Positions 18,857 through 27,327 of a stretch of 34,838 nucleotides of DNA are shown piece after piece. Origin of the DNA: Pseudopedobacter sp. (GTDB lineage Bacteria; Bacteroidota; Bacteroidia; Sphingobacteriales; Sphingobacteriaceae). Position numbers and translations under genes: made by a program. Under the pieces are notes generated by a model. The model did no database searches, was not told the origin of the DNA, and saw nothing but the letters and a program-made list of their open reading frames with translations. Position 1 is the stretch's first letter. Every line of letters begins with the position of its first letter. The stretch is taken from contig JACMNZ010000098.1 of NCBI GenBank assembly GCA_014378285.1, positions 1 through 34,838 on the forward strand. Direction: 5' to 3'.

Positions 18857-18929
18857 AACAATTCTTAATCACAAGAATAATAAGAAATTTAAATTTAAGT
18901 CTGGGTATTAATAGTTAAAAATTTATAAC

Positions 18930-19580
18930 ATGAATAAAGAAATGAGAAAATATATCGGTTTTGCATCAGTAATAGTTTTATTATCATGCATAGCAGCAAC
19001 TTTACAAACTCCTAAAAATGTATTAATTGTTGGAGATTCTATATCTATAGGTTATACACCTTATATTCAAAAAGCATTAACAGGGATAAATATAGCGCAT
19101 AACCCTGGAAACGGAGGATCAACCATTAGAGGTGTTCAAAGTATCGAAAAATGGTTGGGAGACACGGAATGGGATGTTATCGTATTCAATTTTGGATTGC
19201 ATGATATGGTTTTTAAAGATTCTTTAAATAAGTATGATGTTGTGCATGGTAAGGTTAGCGTTCCTTTAGATGATTATCGGAAAAACTTACAAATTATAGT
19301 AGATAAATTGAAAGAAACTACTGCAAATTTAGTTTTTGTAACTACCACTACCGTTCCCGAGAATTCCTCCGGCAGAAAAACAGAATCGCCCGCACAGTAC
19401 AATAAAATAGCTAAAGCGGTAATGAAGAAAAACGGAATAGAAGTGTTAGACCTCTATGAGACTTCTTTGAAAGTTCATCCAGAAAATTCAAAACCTGGTA
19501 ATGTTCATTATTCAGAATTAGGTTATGAATTGCTTGCAAAACCTATCACAGAAAAGATAAAATCAAAGTTAAATAGGTAA
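18930..19580 (+). CDS. SGNH/GDSL-family hydrolase, putative carbohydrate esterase
   Basis: A small 216-residue protein. The N-terminus is a short hydrophobic signal with a possible lipobox Cys20 (VLLSC). Block I is VLIVGDSISIGY with nucleophile Ser37. The block III region reads FNFGLHDM (90-93), where the family usually has Gly-x-Asn-Asp, so His91 takes the place of Asn. Block V is GNVHYSELGYELL with His193, but the Asp usually just before it is not obvious. The fold assignment is secure; the exact chemistry is not. In a PUL such proteins are usually acetyl- or other acyl-esterases that deprotect the glycan. The altered oxyanion residue makes an unusual variant or subfamily possible. It lies 28 bases before the beta-helix gene. 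Confidence 0.8.
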   Translation: MNKEMRKYIGFASVIVLLSCIAATLQTPKNVLIVGDSISIGYTPYIQKALTGINIAHNPGNGGSTIRGVQSIEKWLGDTEWDVIVFNFGLHDMVFKDSLNKYDVVHGKVSVPLDDYRKNLQIIVDKLKETTANLVFVTTTTVPENSSGRKTESPAQYNKIAKAVMKKNGIEVLDLYETSLKVHPENSKPGNVHYSELGYELLAKPITEKIKSKLNR

Positions 19581-19607
19581 TCTAATTCATCAATAATTCA
19601 GCATAAA

Positions 19608-21137
19608 ATGCAATTAAAAAAAGAGTTTACAGCAATTCGTATAATTATACTTGTGATACTATGCTCATTAAACACATCAGCTGCAATTGCCCAACAATCA
19701 AAGTATTATACAATTAATACCGATGGGTCTTTAATTTACAAACCAGATGAAAAAGGAAATATTATTCCAGATTTTAGTCGGGTAGGTTATCATATGGGAG
19801 ACAGAGAATTGCCAGAAATAAAAGTTGCAAAAAAGGTTTCACCCGCCACTATTGGTAGCAGTCAACAAATTATCCAAAAAGCAATTGATGAAGTTGCTTT
19901 AATGAAGCCAGATAAAAATGGCTTTAGAGGAGCTGTGTTATTAAAAAAAGGAACCTATAAAATTTCAGGAAACCTTACCATTAAAACAAGTGGGATAGTG
20001 TTAAGAGGTGAAGGTAATGATGAAAACGGCACAAAACTAGTTGCTACCGGAAAAAGTAGAAGAACTTTAATACAGGTTTCTGGCGATGGCAACCCGAGAG
20101 AGATTAAAGGAACCAGAACCAAGGTTACAGATGAATATGTGCCAGTTGGACAGTTCTTTGTAAATGTAGAAAAACCAAAAAATTTTAAAGTTGGAGATGA
20201 AATCATCATTTACAGACCAGGAACAACAAATTGGATTCAGGACTTACAAATGGATAAAATTATTGAACGACCCGGAACATTACAATGGCAGGCTAGTGGC
20301 TACAATTTAACCTTCGAAAGAAAAATAACCGCAATTAAAGGCAATCAAATATTTATAAATCAACCTATCATCATGCCTTTAGAAAAAAAATATGGAGGTG
20401 CTGAAGTCTATAAATTTACTTTTAGTGGCAGAATTGAGGAAGTTGGGATAGAGCAAATTTTGTTTGAGTCTGAATATGCAAATGAGACCGACGAAGAGCA
20501 TTCATGGAAAGCCATTGATTTTGATAAAGTTGATAATGGCTGGGTTAGAAATGTAACTTCTAAATACTTCGCTAATTCTTGTGTAAATCTGAGTAAGGAT
20601 GCAAGATATATCACCGTTACAGATTCTAAATGTTTGGATGCAAAATCGATAATTACTGGAGGGAGAAGATATAGTTTTAATGTCAACGGGTCATTTAACC
20701 TGGTAAAAAATTGCGAAACTACAGAAGGAAGGCATGATTATGTGAGCGGTGCAAAAACCATGGGACCAAATGTTTTTTACAATTGTAAAGCTTCAAACAC
20801 ACATGCAGATATAGGCCCGCACCATCGTTGGTCTGCAGGTGCTTTGTATGATAATATTGTCACAGATGGCGAAATAAATATTCAGGATAGAGGTAATTAT
20901 GGTACCGGGCATGGATGGGTGGGTACAACACAAGTAATATGGAATTGTACAGTTAAAAGAGCTGCTGTTCAAACTCCGTGGGTATCCGGTAAGAATTATT
21001 GTATCGGTTTGGTGGGCGAGAAATATAAAGGCCGTTTAGAAGGTAAACCCGATGGAGAATGGGAAAGTTTAGGAAAACACGTTATGCCTGTTTCATTGTA
21101 TTTAAATCAATTAAAAGCTAGGAAAGAAAAAGATTAG
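19608..21137 (+). CDS. Exported right-handed beta-helix protein, possible novel lyase or hydrolase
   Basis: The product has 509 residues with a signal peptide ending at AIAQQ (about 29). After an N-terminal region with AIDEVALMKPDKNGFRGAVL and GTYKISGNLTIKTSGIVLRG (the usual opening of pectate-lyase-like beta-helices), the middle and end show repeated short beta-strand coils (NGWVRNVTSKYF, ITVTDSKCLDAK, NLVKNCETTEG, NVFYNCKASNTH). Highly polar conserved-looking motifs cluster on three late coils: EGRHDYV (373-379), DIGPHHRWSAG (401-411) and QDRGNYGTGHGW (426-437); they could form an active site. I cannot place it in a named CAZy family. With esterase, sulfatases and arabinofuranosidases around it, a backbone-cleaving lyase or glycosidase is the most economical guess. 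Confidence 0.7.
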   Translation: MQLKKEFTAIRIIILVILCSLNTSAAIAQQSKYYTINTDGSLIYKPDEKGNIIPDFSRVGYHMGDRELPEIKVAKKVSPATIGSSQQIIQKAIDEVALMKPDKNGFRGAVLLKKGTYKISGNLTIKTSGIVLRGEGNDENGTKLVATGKSRRTLIQVSGDGNPREIKGTRTKVTDEYVPVGQFFVNVEKPKNFKVGDEIIIYRPGTTNWIQDLQMDKIIERPGTLQWQASGYNLTFERKITAIKGNQIFINQPIIMPLEKKYGGAEVYKFTFSGRIEEVGIEQILFESEYANETDEEHSWKAIDFDKVDNGWVRNVTSKYFANSCVNLSKDARYITVTDSKCLDAKSIITGGRRYSFNVNGSFNLVKNCETTEGRHDYVSGAKTMGPNVFYNCKASNTHADIGPHHRWSAGALYDNIVTDGEINIQDRGNYGTGHGWVGTTQVIWNCTVKRAAVQTPWVSGKNYCIGLVGEKYKGRLEGKPDGEWESLGKHVMPVSLYLNQLKARKEKD

Positions 21138-21223
21138 CTTGATATTAAGTAGAGTTGCACATTTGAAGAAAAACAAAAACGACCACCTAAAACAGCTGAT
21201 AAATAAATTTAAAACCGAAAATC

Positions 21224-23599
21224 ATGAATGCTTTTTTAATTAAAAAAATCGTAATTGGTGCAGTAGCAATTGTGGTATTTCAATTTAAGGCACCAGCACA
21301 ACAAAAAGTTGAAATGTTTCCGTTAACGGCTGTCACGTTAGAAGATAAACTCTTTTTAAAAGCTCAACAAAATAACTTAAGATATATCTTGGCTCTGGAA
21401 CCCGACCGATTGCTGGCACCTTTCTTAAAAGAAGCAGGTATAAAACCTAAAGCGCCTATTTATGGGAATTGGGAAACTAGTGGTTTGGGTGGCCAAACGG
21501 GAGGTCATTATCTTTCTGCACTATCAATGATGTATGCCGCAACAAAAAATCCAGAACTCAAAAAACGTTTGGATTATATGATTGATGAACTTGCTATTTG
21601 TCAGAAAAAAAACGGCAATGGATACGTTGGAGGTGTGCCTGATGGAATGTTAATGTGGGCTGATTTGGCAGGTGGTAAAATTGAAGTTTCTAATTTTTCG
21701 CTAAATAAAAAATGGGTACCATGGTATAATATGCATAAACTTTACGCTGGTTTAATAGATACTTGGCTGATTACCGGCAATTTAAAATCAAAACAAATTT
21801 TAATAGAGCTTGCGGATTGGTGTATTTCAATAACGTCAAAATTAAGCGACAAACAAATGCAGGAAATGTTACGCTGCGAACAAGGTGGGATGAACGAGGT
21901 TTTAGCTGAGGTAGCATCTATAACAGGAGATGAAAAATACATGCAACTGGCTAAGCGTTTTTCTCATCAATTTATTTTGGAACCCCTGTTAGAACAAAAA
22001 GATGAACTTACAGGCTTGCATGCAAATACACAAATCCCCAAAGTTATAGGCTTTATGCGCATAGGAGAACTTACCAATAGTTTGGCTTGGAAAAACGCAG
22101 CCGCTTTTTTTTGGGAAACAGTAGTGACTACCAGAAGCTTATCAATAGGAGGAAATAGTGTGAAAGAACATTTCAATAAAATAGATGATTTTTCGCCACT
22201 AATGCACCATAAAGAAGGGCCTGAAACCTGCAATAGTTATAATATGCTTAAACTAAGCAAACACCTATTTCTGGAACATCCACAAAGTAAATTTATAGAC
22301 TATTATGAAAAAACCACCTATAACCACATATTATCTTCTCAACATCCAGCGCATGGCGGCTTGGTATATTTAACACCGCTTAGGGCGCAACATTATAGAG
22401 TTTACTCTAGCCCAGGGTTAAATTTTTGGTGTTGTGTTGGTACGGGGATTGAAAATCATGCAAAATATGGTGAAATGATTTATGCCCATCAAAAAGATGA
22501 TTTATATGTAAACCTGTTTATTGCGTCAACACTAACTTGGGAAGAAAAAGGACTTACATTGAAACAGGAGACTAAATTTCCTTTTGAAGAAAAGTCCCGT
22601 TTAACGCTTGAAATCAAAAAGCCAAAAACTTTTACCATTAATATTAGAAAACCAAAGTGGCTAAAATCAGATGCAACACAAATATGGATTAATGATAAGC
22701 CATTAAATGTAAAAACTAATAGCAATGGTTATTACCCAATTAAAAGAAGGTGGGCGGCAAAAGATGAAATTAGATTTTCATTACCTATGGAAACAAAAGT
22801 AGAGCCTTTGCCAGACGGATCTCCATGGGTTTCTTTTATGTATGGCCCAATCGTACTGGCTGCAGCCACTTCTACAGCGAACTTAAATGGGCTAATTGCT
22901 GCCGACGTTAAACAGGCAAATATTGCTAAAGGGCCACTCTTCTCGGTTTCTGACGCTCCGGTAATTATTGCAGATTCAAATTCTTTTAGCCCTGATTTAG
23001 AGATAATTAATAAAGATGAATTAACCTTTGGAATTTCTAAGCACATCTATCAGGAGAAGTACAAAAAGCTGAAATTAATTCCATTCTTTAAGTTACACGA
23101 CGCCCGGTATATGGTTTATTGGCCCGTAAGTAAATTAGAAAACGTTGAAGATAATCGTAAAAAATGGTTGGCAGATGAACGCACTTTATTACCTCTTGAA
23201 ACATCTACCATTGATTTTGTGGCGACAGGTGAACAACAATCAGAGGTTGAACACGATTTTGATGCCGAACAAACCGAAGATGGATTTTTAAAAGACAGGC
23301 GCTGGAGAAATACTACATCATGGTTTAGTTATAAACTTAAAAATGATGATAAAGACGCTAAAAAGCTAAGAATAACGCATTATGGAGCAGAAAAAGGAGA
23401 ATATACCATTTTTATAAATGATAATTTTTTTCAGAAAGTAGTGCTGAGTGGAACCAATGGCGATAAGTTTATTGACGACGAGTACATTTTACCACTAGAG
23501 TTGGTTAAAAATTATGACGGTAAACCCTTAACAATAAAGCTTGTTGCGGATAAAAACTCTTCTACTGCTAAAATATTTTATATCAGATTATTAAAATAA
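21224..23599 (+). CDS. DUF1680-type beta-L-arabinofuranosidase (GH127/GH146 group)
   Basis: The product has 791 residues and an N-terminal signal peptide (KAPAQQ, about 26). The (alpha/alpha)6-barrel carries the features of GH127-type enzymes: GYVGGVPDG (133-141), NMHKLYAGLIDTW (169-181), SIGGNSVKEHF with Glu315 as probable acid/base, EGPETCNSYNMLKLS with Glu334 and Cys336, and FWCCVGTG with Cys403/Cys404. In the characterised Bifidobacterium enzyme the equivalent Glu and three Cys bind zinc and one Cys is the nucleophile; all are present here. Two beta-sandwich domains follow, the last (from about residue 680, FDAEQTEDGFLKDRRWR) like the extra C-terminal domain common in Bacteroidota members. 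The expected reaction is release of beta-L-arabinofuranose. GH127 and GH146 cannot be told apart by eye. Confidence 0.9.
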   Translation: MNAFLIKKIVIGAVAIVVFQFKAPAQQKVEMFPLTAVTLEDKLFLKAQQNNLRYILALEPDRLLAPFLKEAGIKPKAPIYGNWETSGLGGQTGGHYLSALSMMYAATKNPELKKRLDYMIDELAICQKKNGNGYVGGVPDGMLMWADLAGGKIEVSNFSLNKKWVPWYNMHKLYAGLIDTWLITGNLKSKQILIELADWCISITSKLSDKQMQEMLRCEQGGMNEVLAEVASITGDEKYMQLAKRFSHQFILEPLLEQKDELTGLHANTQIPKVIGFMRIGELTNSLAWKNAAAFFWETVVTTRSLSIGGNSVKEHFNKIDDFSPLMHHKEGPETCNSYNMLKLSKHLFLEHPQSKFIDYYEKTTYNHILSSQHPAHGGLVYLTPLRAQHYRVYSSPGLNFWCCVGTGIENHAKYGEMIYAHQKDDLYVNLFIASTLTWEEKGLTLKQETKFPFEEKSRLTLEIKKPKTFTINIRKPKWLKSDATQIWINDKPLNVKTNSNGYYPIKRRWAAKDEIRFSLPMETKVEPLPDGSPWVSFMYGPIVLAAATSTANLNGLIAADVKQANIAKGPLFSVSDAPVIIADSNSFSPDLEIINKDELTFGISKHIYQEKYKKLKLIPFFKLHDARYMVYWPVSKLENVEDNRKKWLADERTLLPLETSTIDFVATGEQQSEVEHDFDAEQTEDGFLKDRRWRNTTSWFSYKLKNDDKDAKKLRITHYGAEKGEYTIFINDNFFQKVVLSGTNGDKFIDDEYILPLELVKNYDGKPLTIKLVADKNSSTAKIFYIRLLK

Positions 23600-23803
23600 A
23601 AACTATTACATATAAATTTAGCTTTTTCAACTGATCCAATTATTTTTTTTACAAACTGAAAATACGCCGATAAAACAGAAATTGTTCAATTAAATTTATC
23701 TGTTGCGTAAAACCAATTTAGCCCAAAATGTAATCAAAGGGAAATGAACTTATCTTTATTTTCAACATAAATAATCAATTATAATAAAAATTAAAAAAAG
23801 CAG

Positions 23804-25795
23804 ATGAAGTATTTATATAATTACCGCATTTTATTTTTCATAATAAGCCTGTTAAGCTTTAAATCGGCTTTAGCCCAAAACACACCACTATTTACTGTTA
23901 AAGCTAATCAACCAAAAGCCAAAGTTTCCCCAAATATGTGGGGTGTTTTTTTTGAAGATATCAACATGGGTGCAGATGGTGGTCTATATGCAGAAATGGT
24001 AAAAAACCGTTCTTTCGAGTTTTTTGAGCCATTGATGGGTTGGAAAACAGAAGGTAAGGGAATTAAAGAGGGAGATTTTTTAGTGCATAACAGAAAAGCC
24101 ACCAACACCAATAACCCTAGATATTTAAGAGTTAAAGTTATTAATGCAGCAAAGGGAACGGTTGGAATCAACAACGAAGGTTTTAGAGGTATGGGGATTA
24201 AAGAAGGTTTGCAGTATGATTTTTCTATGCTTTATAAACAAGAAACTTCAAACTTAAAAATGCACTTAGAATTGCTGAATAGCAAAGGAGAGATAATTGG
24301 TGAAACAGAAATTAAACCAGCAATAGCCGATGGCAATTGGCATAAACAAGCTGTAAGTTTTAAATCAAACGCTACTGAATTAAAAGGGGGATTTAGAATT
24401 TGGTTTGAAGGAAGTGGACAAATTGATTTAGATATGATTTCTCTTTTTCCAGAAGATACCTGGATGAAACGCCCTGGAGGAATGCGGGCTGATATGGTGC
24501 AGCTTTTAGCGGATATGAAACCTGGTTTTATACGTTTTCCGGGCGGTTGTATTGTAGAAGGTTTTGATTTATCAAACCGTTACCAATGGAAAAAAACTGT
24601 TGGGCCTATAGAAGAACGCCAATTGATTATCAACAGATGGAATACAGAGTTTAACCATCGTCAAACACCAGATTATTTTCAAACTTTTGGCTTAGGATTT
24701 TTTGAGTATTTCCAACTTGCAGAAGATATTGGTGCAGAGGCCTTGCCAATTTTAAATTGTGGCATGGCTTGTCAGTTTAATACTTCTGAGGTAGTCCCGC
24801 TAGAAGATTTGGATGAATACGTACAGGATGCCTTAGATTTAGTAGAGTTTGCCAATGGCGATGTGAATACCAAATGGGGTAAGTTACGTAGTGATATGGG
24901 ACATCCAAAACCATTTAATTTAAAAAAATTGGGGGTTGGAAACGAAAATTGGGGTCCCCAATATGTAGAACGGTTAAAAGTTTTCAATAAGGCTTTGAAA
25001 GCCAAATATCCTGATATTCTATTGGTTTTTAGTTCAGGTGCTAACCCAGATGGACCTAAATTTGACTTATTAGATAGGGAATTAAGAGCTATTAATGCAG
25101 ATATTATTGATGAACATTATTATAGAAGTCCTGAGTGGTTTTTGGAAAACGTTTCACGTTATGATAATTATAGTCGTCAGGGGTCTAAAATTTTTGCGGG
25201 CGAATACGCTGCCCAAAGTGAACGAATAGCTAGTCCAAACAACAAAAATAATTGGAAAACAGCTATCGCAGAAGCCTCTTTTTTAACTGGATTAGAGCGT
25301 AACGCTGATGTAGTAATAATGGCTTCTTATGCACCACTTTTTGCACATGTTGATGCGTGGCAGTGGGCGCCTGATATGATTTGGGTTGATAATTTGCAAG
25401 CTTATGGAACGCCCAACTATCAGGTTCAAAAATTGTATGCTACCAATAAAGGAACTGATGTTGTGCCTGTTTTAAACGGAGAACAAACAATTGCAGGTAA
25501 AGATGGCTATTATGCATCTGCAACTATTGATAAAGTAACTAATGAAGTGATTATAAAAATCTCAAATTATTCGGCGACAGCCAGAGAAGTTGTTTTTAAA
25601 ATTGATGGAGTAAAGAAACTCGCTTCAAAAGGATCAAATACTTATTTATCATCAGATAATTTGGATGATGTTAATTCTATTCAAAATCCTAAAAATGTTA
25701 GCCCAAAAGAAAAGGAAGTTACAGCTAAAGGAAATCAAGTTAAAACTATTTTGGCGCCTTATTCTTTTAATGTGATTAAGTTTAAAATGGGTTAA
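23804..25795 (+). CDS. GH51 alpha-L-arabinofuranosidase
   Basis: The product has 663 residues with a signal peptide ending at SALAQ (25). The first module includes MWGVFFEDINMGADGGLYAE, which starts the catalytic fold; a CBM4_9-like beta-sandwich is inserted at about 75-215 (a common Bacteroidota and plant arrangement). The barrel follows with GFIRFPGGCIVEGFD. Acid/base Glu381 lies in GVGNENWGP and nucleophile Glu467 in IFAGEYAAQS; both fit GH51 exactly. The all-beta C-terminal domain ends with APYSFNVIKFKMG. The enzyme removes terminal alpha-L-arabinofuranosyl residues from arabinan, arabinoxylan or arabinogalactan fragments. A 204-base gap separates it from the DUF1680 gene; no clear promoter motif is seen in it. 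It is the last intact gene of the catabolic block. Confidence 0.95.
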   Translation: MKYLYNYRILFFIISLLSFKSALAQNTPLFTVKANQPKAKVSPNMWGVFFEDINMGADGGLYAEMVKNRSFEFFEPLMGWKTEGKGIKEGDFLVHNRKATNTNNPRYLRVKVINAAKGTVGINNEGFRGMGIKEGLQYDFSMLYKQETSNLKMHLELLNSKGEIIGETEIKPAIADGNWHKQAVSFKSNATELKGGFRIWFEGSGQIDLDMISLFPEDTWMKRPGGMRADMVQLLADMKPGFIRFPGGCIVEGFDLSNRYQWKKTVGPIEERQLIINRWNTEFNHRQTPDYFQTFGLGFFEYFQLAEDIGAEALPILNCGMACQFNTSEVVPLEDLDEYVQDALDLVEFANGDVNTKWGKLRSDMGHPKPFNLKKLGVGNENWGPQYVERLKVFNKALKAKYPDILLVFSSGANPDGPKFDLLDRELRAINADIIDEHYYRSPEWFLENVSRYDNYSRQGSKIFAGEYAAQSERIASPNNKNNWKTAIAEASFLTGLERNADVVIMASYAPLFAHVDAWQWAPDMIWVDNLQAYGTPNYQVQKLYATNKGTDVVPVLNGEQTIAGKDGYYASATIDKVTNEVIIKISNYSATAREVVFKIDGVKKLASKGSNTYLSSDNLDDVNSIQNPKNVSPKEKEVTAKGNQVKTILAPYSFNVIKFKMG

Positions 25796-25966
25796 TTGGT
25801 TTAAAAAAAATAGGTTTTTGTGTATCAAGTATATCTTGTACGATATCTAAATTAATTTTTCTTTAAAATTTACACCTAATTTTTTAATCTATCACTTATG
25901 TTTCAATAGTCTATGCGGGCTTTTTGCCTTTCAATAATAGCAACAAATTAAAAATAAAAGAAGTCG
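25796..25966. other. Spacer after the GH51 gene
   Basis: AT-rich, with T-runs but no strong hairpin that I can identify as a terminator. It ends at the ATG of the GH2 relic. Confidence 0.35.
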
Positions 25967-26175
25967 ATGAAGTTTTTTTACTTTAAATTATTTCTTGTTT
26001 TTATTCCAACCTAAATACCCAACAAATCCAACGACTTACCACAAATCTGGAATTTTTAAAAAGTGATTGAGTTGGAATTTGGGAGGTCAGCCGCTTTGCA
26101 AAAAAGGGAAACCTCCAAACGGTGACCCTTATTTACCAAGGTTGCTCTGCCGTATTGTTTTAACGTTACGGTAAT
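25967..26175 (+). pseudogene. Relic of the 5' end of a GH2 glycoside hydrolase gene
   Basis: The DNA aligns with the start of the GH2 gene at 34237: 26051-26090 match 34331-34370 at 32 of 40 positions without gaps, and 26147-26165 match 34426-34444 at 17 of 19. An ATG at 25967 begins a signal-peptide-like run (MKFFYFKLFLVFIP) ending at TAA. After a one-base loss near 26050 the frame reads FLKSD, then a TGA where Leu stands in the other copy, then VGIWEVSRFAKKG, matching FLKSDLGGIWEAMRPAKPG. One more base shift restores FTKVALPYCFN, matching WTKVNLPHCFN. After about 26175 similarity is lost. The relic directly follows the GH51 gene and implies that the operon once continued with a GH2 enzyme. 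Confidence 0.85.
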
Positions 26176-26688
26176 CCACTTTAAACTAAAAGTTGAAGCT
26201 ATCCGCAGTTGAGATCATCATGCTGATGTTTGCCAATTCCTGGTAATTATCTATGTTAAACCCTTAGTTATTATTTTAAGCCATCAACCTAACTGATGAT
26301 TTTAGCTTTTACAAAATGGTAATTACCCATGCCTACATCATTATCAATGATACCACCAACTAAAAAAAAATTCGTTTTTGGTACAAAAGCGTTAAAAGAC
26401 CAATGGTGCACATAAAAAATAATACAAGGAAGAGTGGGTAAGATGAATAAAGTTGCAGAAACAAATTATATATCAAATCTCCCTGCTTTAGGAGATGGAT
26501 ACATTTTTAGTACTGATAAACCTGTTTTTCCACATTCTTTTTCTTTTACGCAGTTAAAAAGAAAGATTACAATAACTAATTTTTTTAAGCAATCAGATTT
26601 TAGATCATAAACAGTATTGGTTTATCAGGTATATTGCAAAATAATTTATAAATTGCTGTACCTATTAATACCTTTTAAACCAATATAA
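26176..26688. other. Gene-poor stretch before the sigma-factor gene
   Basis: Probably further decayed DNA of the GH2 relic or its flank. One short open frame (26443-26610, 55 codons, starting MNKVAETNYISNLPALGDGY) has a start and stop but no recognisable family and no supporting context. No RNA gene or strong hairpin seen. The last 60 bases presumably hold the promoter of the sigma-factor gene, but I cannot point to a convincing consensus. Confidence 0.4.
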
Positions 26689-27273
26689 ATGCTCGATAAA
26701 AATCTTATTGACATAGATTTTAATGATGATATAGACGAATCTTTTTTTAAAACGATTTACGTTGATTTTTATCCAGGATTAATTGTTTTTGCAAACGGTT
26801 ATTTAAAAGATATTGCGATGGCAGAGGATACCGTCGAAGATGTTTTTGTGAAACTATGGATTAATAAATACACCATTTCTGCCATAAAGAATCTTAAATT
26901 ATACCTTTTTATTTCGGTAAAAAACGCCTGTATAAATCAACTGGTAAAGCAAAAGAGAATAAATATTCAACTTTTAGATGATTTTGAGATAGATATAAAG
27001 GATATTACCGCAACCGCGGAAGAAAACATGATTTCTGATGAGCGTATTGCGCTGATAAATACCGAGCTTAACAAGCTTCCAAAAAAATGTAGAGCAATAT
27101 TTATTTTGGTAAAAGAAGAGGAGTTAAAATACAGAGAAGTTGCAACTTTACTTAATCTTTCAATTAAAACCATAGAGGCGCAAATGTCTATAGCCTTCAA
27201 AAAATTAGCACTCGCTTTTCAGGACGAGTTTCCAGCGTACTTTGTAAAAGCAAGTAGAAAGAAATCGGTTTAA
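26689..27273 (+). CDS. ECF-type RNA polymerase sigma factor (FecI-like, Bacteroidota)
   Basis: The product has 194 residues, normal for a Bacteroidota PUL sigma factor. Region 2 lies at about 20-88 (FYPGLIVFANGYLKDIAMAE, then VEDVFVKLWINK and LYLFISVKNACINQL). Region 4 lies at about 118-176 with the DNA-binding helix-turn-helix in EEELKYREVATLLNLSIKTI. The linker is short and acidic, as in FecI-like factors. It is followed 54 bases later by a FecR-like anti-sigma gene and then by an STN-domain SusC, forming a complete trans-envelope signalling cascade: substrate binding at the receptor, release of the anti-sigma factor, and transcription of the susCD pair. Confidence 0.95.
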   Translation: MLDKNLIDIDFNDDIDESFFKTIYVDFYPGLIVFANGYLKDIAMAEDTVEDVFVKLWINKYTISAIKNLKLYLFISVKNACINQLVKQKRINIQLLDDFEIDIKDITATAEENMISDERIALINTELNKLPKKCRAIFILVKEEELKYREVATLLNLSIKTIEAQMSIAFKKLALAFQDEFPAYFVKASRKKSV

Positions 27274-27327
27274 AAATAAATATTTCTTTTTAAGGGTATC
27301 GCTATTTTTAATTGTCCTTGTAATAGG

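Noticed and set aside
18894..18916. TTTAAGTCTGGGTATTA before the SGNH gene, considered a fourth copy of the operator motif
   Set aside because: Only TTTAAG agrees; the ATT...ATACYC part is missing and no regular second copy is present.
26443..26610. 55-codon frame before the sigma-factor gene
   Set aside because: It has start and stop but no known motif, no clear ribosome-binding context and lies in decayed DNA; recorded only in the gap description.
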